Source: an uncultured Lachnospiraceae bacterium
Lineage (GTDB): Bacteria > Bacillota > Clostridia > Lachnospirales > Lachnospiraceae
Direction of reading: 5' to 3'
DNA length: 64,000 nucleotides
Assembly (NCBI GenBank): GCA_910589385.1
Contig: CAJUTU010000012.1
Coordinates: 17,411 to 81,410, forward strand
Shown: positions 58,203-64,000 of the stretch, in pieces
How positions within the stretch are numbered: position 1 is the stretch's first letter
Layout: the number at the start of each line of letters is the position of its first letter
Position numbers and translations under genes: made by a program
Notes under the pieces: model-generated
The model's database searches: none
Seen by the model: the letters and a program-made list of their open reading frames with translations, nothing else
What the model was told of the DNA's origin: nothing

Positions 58203-60896
58203 ATGAAGATCATTCAGCTTGAAACAAATCATATGGTGAATCCGGTTGGTTATCGGATGGATTCTGTAGTCCTGTCCTACAAAACAGCGGAAAGCAAGGG
58301 AAAAAAGAGTATTGAACAAAAAATTGAGATTGCAGAAGATGCGGAGTTTGAAAAAACGGTTCTGAATACTGGCTGGAAAGAGGATATCGACAGCAAATGT
58401 TTCATCCCGGAGTTGGCGGTAAAGCCGGAAGGCCGCTATTATTGGAGGGCGTCTGTACGCGACGATGCAGGAGAGGAAGCGGTCAGTGAGACAGCCTTTT
58501 TTGAGGCGCCGCCCGAAAAGATCCAGGGAACATGGATCTGCGCTCCGTTTGAAAAAGAGAAGCACAGCATCTTCATGCGGAAGTTTGGGCTGGGCGGAAA
58601 AAAAGTAAAGAAAGCGAGACTCTACATTTCCGGACTTGGCTTATATGAGGCATATCTGAACGGGGAGAAAATCTCAGATGAATACCTGGCGCCTTATTAT
58701 AATGATTATAACCACCGGATCCAGTATCAGACATATGATGTGACAGAAATGCTTGTACCGGACGCGAATGCCTTAGGTATTATGCTGGGAAATGGCTGGT
58801 ACAAGGGCCGGTTTGGTTATATTGACCGGATGGACCGGCTTTATGGAGATACACAGACGCTGATCTGCGAACTAAAAATAGAAACATCGGACGGAGAAAT
58901 GATATCCATTGCCTCCGATACCGATTTCCTGTGCCAGGAATCCCCGGTTCTTGCCAGCGGTATCTATGACGGCGAGATTTATGACAGTCGGAAGGAAATC
59001 ACGGATTTTGCCAAAGAAGAATGTGATACCGCACAGTGGGATCATGCGGTGGTGGGAAAGGATCTGTCGGAACGGCTGCAGCCCCGGCTGAGTATCCCGG
59101 TAAGGATCCAGGAAACATTTACTCCGGCTGAGGTGATCCATACGCCTGCCGGTGAAACGGTTCTTGATTTCGGTCAGGAGATTTCCGGCATACTGATGTT
59201 TACCAATCATACACCCGAGGATACTAAAGTGGTGCTCCAGTTTGGAGAAATCCTCCAGAACGGCAACTTTTATACAGATAATCTTCGGACTGCACAGCAG
59301 AAATTTGTGTATTATTCTAACGGAAAAGAGACAAGGGTGCGCCCTCATTTTACGTTCTATGGATTTCGCTATGTAAAAGTAGAAGGGATTGAAAACCCGG
59401 AGAAGGCAGATTTTACTGCCTGTGTGCTTCATTCGGATCTGAAACGGATCGGGTATCTTACGACGGATCATCAGAAGGTGAATCGTCTCATTGAAAATGC
59501 AGTGTGGGGACAGAAAGGGAATTTTGTGGATATCCCGACAGACTGCCCGCAGCGTGACGAGCGTCTTGGCTGGACCGGCGACGCACAGGCATTCTGTGCG
59601 ACAGCGAGCTTCAATATGCAGTGCGCGCCGTTTTACCATAATTATATGACGGAAATGCTTTCAGAGCAGAAGCAGCCGGAAATGAAAGGCTCGGTTCCCT
59701 TTGTCGTTCCGGATATACTGAATCAGATTGACCGGATTCTGGGCAAGGATACAGACAGCCCGGAATCCAATGCAGGTTCCTGTGCATGGGGAGATGTTGC
59801 GACGATCGTTCCGTGGACATCCTATGTATTTACCGGAGATATCGCTTTGCTGGAAATGCAGTATGAGAATATGAAGCTGTGGACGGATTACATCCGAAGT
59901 GTGGACAAGGAATATTGCGGGAACCGCCATCTTTGGGATTATGGTTTTCATTTTGCAGACTGGCTGGCGCTGGATAATCATCACAAAGATTCTCCGTTCG
60001 GCGGGACAGACCCCTATTTTGTAGCAAGCGCCTATTATCTCTACTCTGCGGAACTGACGGCGAAAGCGGCAGAAACTTTGGGAAAAACAGATGAGGCACA
60101 GGAGTATGCACAAGTAGCCGCCCAGGTGCGTAAGGCAATGCAGGAGGAATATGTGACTTCCACAGGGCGTCTTGCGGTGGATACGCAGACCGCGCTTGTG
60201 CTGGCGCTTCATTTCCATATCGTACCGGACTGGGCGAAAGAGCGCACAGTCCAGACGTTGAAACGAAAACTGGACGAGGAAGAAATTCATCTGACGACCG
60301 GATTTGTAGGGACTGCTTACCTCTGTAAGACGCTGTCCGAGAACGGGCTTTCGGACTATGCCTATACCTTGCTTTTGAATGAGGATTACCCAAGCTGGTT
60401 ATATGAGGTCAATATGGGAGCGACTACAGTATGGGAACGCTGGAATTCTGTCCTTCCAGACGGCAGCATCAGCGATACGGGAATGAACAGCCTGAATCAT
60501 TACGCATATGGCGCTGTTCTGGAATGGATGTACCGCTATATGGGAGGGCTGAATCCGGATGAGGCCCAGGCAGGATTTAAAAAATTCTCTGTCACCCCTG
60601 AGCCGGATAAGCGGTTTTCCCACGTATCACTGCGTTTTGACAGCCCATATGGAATGATTGAAAGTAAATGGGAAAGAACATCCCAGGGAATCCAATTTGA
60701 TGTGACGGTTCCATTTGATACACAGGCAGAGTTTGTTGTTCCGGCTGCGCTGCGTGAGAAAGAAATCTGTATTTTACAGGCGCCGTCCATGTGCGAGGCC
60801 GCAGATGGAAAACAGCAGCCGGGATTGGCAAATGAAATGACATCCGGGAAACTACAGTTGGAGCCAGGCGCTTACCGTATCCTTGTAAAGGCGTAA
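58203..60896 (+). CDS. GH78 alpha-L-rhamnosidase
   Basis: 897 residues, all domains of a bacterial GH78 enzyme: N-terminal beta domains, Bac_rhamnosidase_N (WICAPFEKEKHSIFMRKF), the concanavalin-like part, then the catalytic helical barrel with DIPTDCPQRDERLGWTGDAQ near 443-462 (general acid region) and the second acidic site TTVWERWNS near 740, and a C-terminal beta domain. It removes rhamnose from plant glycosides or pectin. No signal peptide, so substrates are taken up first. The AraC regulator convergent with it may control it. Confidence 0.92.
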   Translation: MKIIQLETNHMVNPVGYRMDSVVLSYKTAESKGKKSIEQKIEIAEDAEFEKTVLNTGWKEDIDSKCFIPELAVKPEGRYYWRASVRDDAGEEAVSETAFFEAPPEKIQGTWICAPFEKEKHSIFMRKFGLGGKKVKKARLYISGLGLYEAYLNGEKISDEYLAPYYNDYNHRIQYQTYDVTEMLVPDANALGIMLGNGWYKGRFGYIDRMDRLYGDTQTLICELKIETSDGEMISIASDTDFLCQESPVLASGIYDGEIYDSRKEITDFAKEECDTAQWDHAVVGKDLSERLQPRLSIPVRIQETFTPAEVIHTPAGETVLDFGQEISGILMFTNHTPEDTKVVLQFGEILQNGNFYTDNLRTAQQKFVYYSNGKETRVRPHFTFYGFRYVKVEGIENPEKADFTACVLHSDLKRIGYLTTDHQKVNRLIENAVWGQKGNFVDIPTDCPQRDERLGWTGDAQAFCATASFNMQCAPFYHNYMTEMLSEQKQPEMKGSVPFVVPDILNQIDRILGKDTDSPESNAGSCAWGDVATIVPWTSYVFTGDIALLEMQYENMKLWTDYIRSVDKEYCGNRHLWDYGFHFADWLALDNHHKDSPFGGTDPYFVASAYYLYSAELTAKAAETLGKTDEAQEYAQVAAQVRKAMQEEYVTSTGRLAVDTQTALVLALHFHIVPDWAKERTVQTLKRKLDEEEIHLTTGFVGTAYLCKTLSENGLSDYAYTLLLNEDYPSWLYEVNMGATTVWERWNSVLPDGSISDTGMNSLNHYAYGAVLEWMYRYMGGLNPDEAQAGFKKFSVTPEPDKRFSHVSLRFDSPYGMIESKWERTSQGIQFDVTVPFDTQAEFVVPAALREKEICILQAPSMCEAADGKQQPGLANEMTSGKLQLEPGAYRILVKA

Positions 60897-60932
60897 TAAC
60901 TTCGGATAAACGGATGCTGCAGCAGACTTGGT

Positions 60933-61018
60933 TGTGCAAGACGGCATTTACCGGATATATTTTTACCGATTTTCCTGTGCAAGACGGCATTTACCGGATA
61001 TATTTTTACCGATTTTCC
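60933..61018. repeat. Perfect 43-bp tandem duplication at the AraC gene end
   Basis: Two identical 43-base units (60933-60975, 60976-61018), followed by a diverged third start in the AraC coding end (TGTGCGAGGCGG against TGTGCAAGACGG). On the minus strand each unit repeats the AraC C-terminus KxRLAQENR plus its TAA. Confidence 0.85.
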
Positions 61019-62055
61019 TGTGCGAGGCGGTATTTTCCGGGAGACATTCCATATTCTTTCTTGAAAAGCCGGATAAATGTTCCAGGCTCTTCATAACCGA
61101 TCATATGGCTGATAGCTTCTATGCTGTATGAAGTAGCCAGAAGAAAGGTCTCCCCGCGGCTTAAACGGATCCTGCGCAGGATGTCGGTAAAAGAGACTCC
61201 TGCGGCCGCTTTGATCAGCCGGGAGCAGTACTCCTGGGTATAATGAAAATGCTCTGCAAGGCTTTGGAGCGTAACGTCCTGATAGTGGTCATTGATATAA
61301 GTGATCATATCCAGGGCGCGGGTATTGACCGGAGATTTCTGCGACGAGACAATTTCTCCGGTCTTATACCGTCTCGTAAGCTTGGCAAAGAAGATCGTCA
61401 TCAGGCTGGTGAGGATTCCGCAGGAATAGGAATCCTCTTCCAGCTGTTCTAAAAGCATGGATAAGATCAGCTCTTCGATTTCTTCATCCTTGATATCGTA
61501 ATACAGGCCCTCCCAGTGATTCTGCGTGTACATGCTGTTCAGGAAAAAGCTGGTAAGGGTCCCCTGCACTCTGAGCGTGTTAAAAAAAATATCTGAAAAG
61601 GTTTTCCTTTTGATCAAAAGATTGATGACAATGCTCTTATCATAGACTTCCAGGTTATGGCGGACGCCGGGAGCCAGAAAGAACAGCCGCCCCTGAGGCA
61701 GCCGTTCCGTTTTACCCTGGATCGTGTGCAGGCAGGAGCCTTCCAGTACATAAAATATTTCAAAAAATCCATGGGTATGCTCCACGTTCGGAGAATACCG
61801 GGGATGCAGAAGCAGCAAGACATCTCTGTCCGTGTAAGCTTCCATATCATCCGGATGAAAAGCGGAACGCTGTGCAAAATCGGCAAAAAACTCGGGGCAC
61901 AGCCAGCCTTTTTCTATAATAAAATCTTTGGGATATTTTTCACAGAAGCGTTCCCATTTCTCCTGATTTCCCAAAGCTTCATAGCGGTCTTTGAAAAAAA
62001 GTTCCGTTTCTGAGAATTTTCTTAAGCTGTCTTTCAGGCCTTCGTAATCATACAT
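61006..62055 (-). CDS. AraC family regulator with cupin domain
   Basis: 349 residues. N-terminal cupin (about 80-150: HTHGFFEIFYVLEGSCLHTIQGKTERLPQGRLFFLAPGVRHNLEVYD) and two C-terminal HTH motifs (about 245-345: LQSLAEHFHYTQEYCSRLIKAAAGVSFTDILRRIRL and GYEEPGTFIRLFKKEYGMSPGKYR). Such proteins bind a sugar or related ligand and activate nearby catabolic genes; the convergent rhamnosidase is a plausible target. It follows the GNAT gene by one base. Confidence 0.9.
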   Translation of the reverse strand: MYDYEGLKDSLRKFSETELFFKDRYEALGNQEKWERFCEKYPKDFIIEKGWLCPEFFADFAQRSAFHPDDMEAYTDRDVLLLLHPRYSPNVEHTHGFFEIFYVLEGSCLHTIQGKTERLPQGRLFFLAPGVRHNLEVYDKSIVINLLIKRKTFSDIFFNTLRVQGTLTSFFLNSMYTQNHWEGLYYDIKDEEIEELILSMLLEQLEEDSYSCGILTSLMTIFFAKLTRRYKTGEIVSSQKSPVNTRALDMITYINDHYQDVTLQSLAEHFHYTQEYCSRLIKAAAGVSFTDILRRIRLSRGETFLLATSYSIEAISHMIGYEEPGTFIRLFKKEYGMSPGKYRLAQENR

Positions 62056-62056
62056 A

Positions 62057-62566
62057 CTATTCCCTCATTTGTGTTTCGGGCATTGGTTTAGAATATTGGC
62101 GATGTTTTCTGCACAGCTGCCTATGGATATACATCCGGCTCATCTCCGGATCTCCATCCCCCTGGACCATACATAAAAACTTCCAGCCATAGCGTTCATA
62201 AAAGGAAGTATGGTCTGTAAGCAGATAAAGGGTGTCAATCCCGTGTTCCTTCATATCCTTGCAGGCAAGATCCAACATCCTTCCGGCGATTCCCTGGCAG
62301 CGGTGGCCTTCTTCAACATATACGGCGCATACATTCGGCGCCAGGTCCTTGCGGTCATGGAAATCGTTCTCGATCACGCCCAGGCCGCCGACGACCACAT
62401 CATCCTCCATTGCGAGATACCATTGCGGCACTGCGCTTTGGCGGCCGATACACTCTTCTATACTTTCTGTATAGGCTTCTAAAGGGATTCCCCATTTTTG
62501 ATGGAACCATTTTGCAGCGGTTTCGGCCAGTTCACGATGTTCCCTCAATTTTATCAGTTCTGTCAT
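62057..62566 (-). CDS. GNAT acetyltransferase
   Basis: 169 residues: GGLGVIENDFHDRKDLAPNVCAVYVEEGHRCQGIAGRMLDLA holds the GNAT beta strands and acetyl-CoA loop, and LTDHTSFYERYGWKF is the usual C-terminal motif. Small-molecule or protein substrate unknown. First gene of a unit with the AraC regulator. Ribosome binding site GGGAGAAG; promoter at 62644-62672. Confidence 0.88.
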   Translation of the reverse strand: MTELIKLREHRELAETAAKWFHQKWGIPLEAYTESIEECIGRQSAVPQWYLAMEDDVVVGGLGVIENDFHDRKDLAPNVCAVYVEEGHRCQGIAGRMLDLACKDMKEHGIDTLYLLTDHTSFYERYGWKFLCMVQGDGDPEMSRMYIHRQLCRKHRQYSKPMPETQMRE

Positions 62567-62643
62567 TGCACTTCTCCCTGCCTTTTTTCGGGCTTTTCTG
62601 CATATTGACTGCCGATAATCTCGGCCGTTTCATTTTGTAGAAT

Positions 62644-62672
62644 AGTATATCAGGCCGATTTCGGTTTTTCAA
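62644..62672 (-). promoter_or_regulatory. Promoter of the GNAT-AraC unit
   Basis: TTGAAA (62667-62672) and TATACT (62644-62649) are 17 bases apart on the minus strand. Confidence 0.65.
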
Positions 62673-62832
62673 TGATAGTTTTGATGTACAGAATAGAAAT
62701 TGTGCGATTTGGTACAACAGGGCATGTTTGTGCCTGGGAAAAGCGTGAGGGAGTCCACGGAAATAAAATACGGATTAAGCTGGCTGGTACAATGATTTTA
62801 AAAGTACTATACTTTTTGTGGTGCCTATGTGT

Positions 62833-62848
62833 AAACAATACATTGTTT
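62833..62848. promoter_or_regulatory. AAACAAT-AC-ATTGTTT palindrome
   Basis: Perfect 7-base arms, a possible repressor site, next to a weak promoter TTGTTT - 16 - TATGCT. No intact gene follows on the plus strand, so it probably belongs to the lost gene whose remnant follows. Confidence 0.35.
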
Positions 62849-62853
62849 TTTGA

Positions 62854-63020
62854 GAAAAGTGTGTTATGCTGTTCTGATTAAGATCATCTCCCAGTGCCTG
62901 CCGTTCATCGGTTATCCGAGGAGTTTAAATGCACTTCGATGTGTGAATGAAGATCTTTTGTTTTTACACTTAGGACAATATAATGGAAAATTTCAGTTCT
63001 GTATCTTTTCTCATTTTTAA
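62854..63020 (+). pseudogene. Carboxymuconolactone decarboxylase family remnant
   Basis: The frame to the stop at 63018-63020 contains CLPFIGYPRSLNALRCVNE, the conserved C-terminal motif of CMD/AhpD-like proteins. No start and no N-terminal domain are left, and the sequence after 62960 is not CMD-like. The rest of the 520-base gap between the GNAT and phosphorylase genes holds no gene I can support. Confidence 0.55.
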
Positions 63021-63088
63021 TCTTGTTTTATTATGGCAGATAGGACAATGCAACCAATTCGCCTTTTCCATAAATACCTCTCATTTCC

Positions 63089-63853
63089 TTAAAAAGTAAT
63101 CCCGCATTCCAAAGCTATTGCCATATACTTATCACTAAAACTCAAACCATAATCTGTTAAATCCCTTATTTCCCATTTATCAGAATCTAGGTTGTCCGCC
63201 CCATAAAAGAACTGGATAATCGGTATATTTCTAAATTTTGCAACAGCTAAAGATGCTGAACATTCCATTTCAACCGCAATACACCCCTGTTTCTTGCGTT
63301 CCTCAATAACTTCTGGTGTTTCTCTGTAAATCGCATCCGTTGTCCAGACTTTTCCCGCCACATACGGAATCCCATGCTGCCTCAAACACTGTACTGCTAT
63401 ATTGGTCGAAGAATCCTCTGCACTTATTTCTTCACTTCTCGAACAGTAATGATAACTTGTTCCCTCGTCCCGAACGGCTGACGATGGGACAATTATTTTG
63501 CCATCTGCAACGGATTGATTTAATATACCACAACACCCGAACAGTATAACTTTCTTTGCTCCTAAAGCTATAATTTCCTCTAAACCAGCTGCACAAGCGG
63601 GGGCTCCTACTCTAGAAAGAAATAGCCCCATCTTTTTATCCGCATATTTTATTTCATATACAGGTATTGTTCCATTGGCAGAATACAAATTTGCAATTAC
63701 TTTCGTTGTATTGTTTTCTACATAATCTTTTATAATGCTTTCTGAAAATGTAGTGATGCATACCTCTGGAAAATCAGAAATCTCTTCTATGACGTCACAA
63801 GGATTTAGAAATGCGTTTTTATTCTCATAAAAATGATTAAAAATTGTTGCCAT
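63089..63853 (-). CDS. Nucleoside phosphorylase
   Basis: 254 residues from the ATG at 63853. PNP/UDP-type phosphorylase fold: GLFLSRVGAPACAAGLEEIIALGAKKVILFGCCG, VPSSAVRDEGTSYHY and the substrate-site motif AVEMECSASLAVAKFR. It cleaves purine nucleosides or uridine with phosphate to base and pentose 1-phosphate; the exact base cannot be told. It fits the purine salvage theme of the guaD region but has its own unit. Confidence 0.88.
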   Translation of the reverse strand: MATIFNHFYENKNAFLNPCDVIEEISDFPEVCITTFSESIIKDYVENNTTKVIANLYSANGTIPVYEIKYADKKMGLFLSRVGAPACAAGLEEIIALGAKKVILFGCCGILNQSVADGKIIVPSSAVRDEGTSYHYCSRSEEISAEDSSTNIAVQCLRQHGIPYVAGKVWTTDAIYRETPEVIEERKKQGCIAVEMECSASLAVAKFRNIPIIQFFYGADNLDSDKWEIRDLTDYGLSFSDKYMAIALECGITF

Positions 63854-63941
63854 TGCAATCACTCCTTACTAAAATTTTTTTGATTTCTTTTATGATTCTG
63901 GATGGAATTTCTTTATCAACAGGCATCAGCTTACTATACAT
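63837..63941 (-). CDS. Upstream 34-codon ORF overlapping the phosphorylase start
   Basis: ATG at 63941 behind GGGAGTAAGG encodes MYSKLMPVDKEIPSRIIKEI and 14 more residues, ending 17 bases inside the phosphorylase gene in another frame. The phosphorylase ribosome binding site lies within it, so its translation could control or couple expression. Family not recognised. Confidence 0.4.
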   Translation of the reverse strand: MYSKLMPVDKEIPSRIIKEIKKILVRSDCNGNNF

Positions 63942-64000
63942 CCTTACTCCCTATTAAGTCAAGTCTTTTTCCCTTGAAAATCAAAGATTTTTCAATATAC

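Noticed and set aside
62672..62881. 69-codon plus-strand frame before the CMD remnant
   Set aside because: No ribosome binding site, starts inside the minus-strand promoter, and no family match.

Overview
The window looks like chromosome of a low-to-mid GC anaerobic Firmicute, most likely a Lachnospiraceae-type Clostridium. It begins in the 3' end of ribosomal protein S9. It carries several peptide-responsive ABC transporters with two-component systems, a fused DUF134-NifX protein, DUF2325, a PRD-regulated mannitol PTS operon, GH53 and GH78 glycosidases, an Agr-type sensor/regulator pair and D-lactate dehydrogenase. No tRNA, rRNA, complete insertion sequence or CRISPR array was seen.

Layout. 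1-800: rpsI end and a type I holin-like toxin with an antisense RNA. 0.8-6.7 kb: MATE pump, GNAT, ABC transporter, and a lipoprotein barnase with barstar. 6.8-15 kb: AI-2E exporter, MerR/YbjQ pair, DUF134-NifX, MntA/HepT toxin-antitoxin, lipoprotein, DUF2325 behind iron-box-like palindromes, GH53 galactanase, CutC. 15-24.5 kb: RR-ABC-permease-HK module, Rrf2 regulator, Agr-like regulators divergent from a BceAB-type transporter. 24.5-28.5 kb: an accessory island with a decayed second toxin locus, two converging start-less cassettes between inverted repeats, two RiPP-like precursor genes, a decayed radical SAM maturase, and an STAS/anti-sigma kinase pair. 28.5-34.5 kb: D-LDH and a second BceRS-BceAB system. 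34.7-39.2 kb: acetyltransferase, esterase, a WYL/TfoX/GyrI-like group, and remnants. 39.4-48.1 kb: mannitol-type PTS operon with its own HPr and EI. 48.2-54.9 kb: AAA/PD-(D/E)XK protein, ECF-like sigma factor, DUF4179 protein, ABC transporter and an orphan histidine kinase. 55-58 kb: guanine deaminase and a frameshifted purine permease behind a guanine-class riboswitch. 58-64 kb: GH78 rhamnosidase, AraC and GNAT regulators, nucleoside phosphorylase.

Points that stand out. (1) Two adjacent small precursors carry different cores but the same leader end (ELSED-x-LE-x-VA-x-G) and the same C-terminal HRRW. They are divergent from a frameshifted radical SAM gene, and the two facing promoters share a motif with identical 14-nt spacing. 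(2) The convergent cassettes between 17-bp inverted repeats look like the alternative C-termini of an invertible locus, stranded without an N-terminal partner. (3) Two copies of one type I toxin-antitoxin locus: the second has lost the toxin but kept the antitoxin promoter. (4) The mannitol operon has no MtlD; a SorE-like dehydrogenase plus a 1-phosphofructokinase-type kinase suggests a route through fructose 1-phosphate. (5) Two ABC operons 36 kb apart share a candidate response-regulator site, and only one of them encodes a response regulator. (6) The purine riboswitch has its terminator stem overlapping the aptamer, which suggests ligand turns expression on.

Domain names and functions come from reading the translations; no database search was run.
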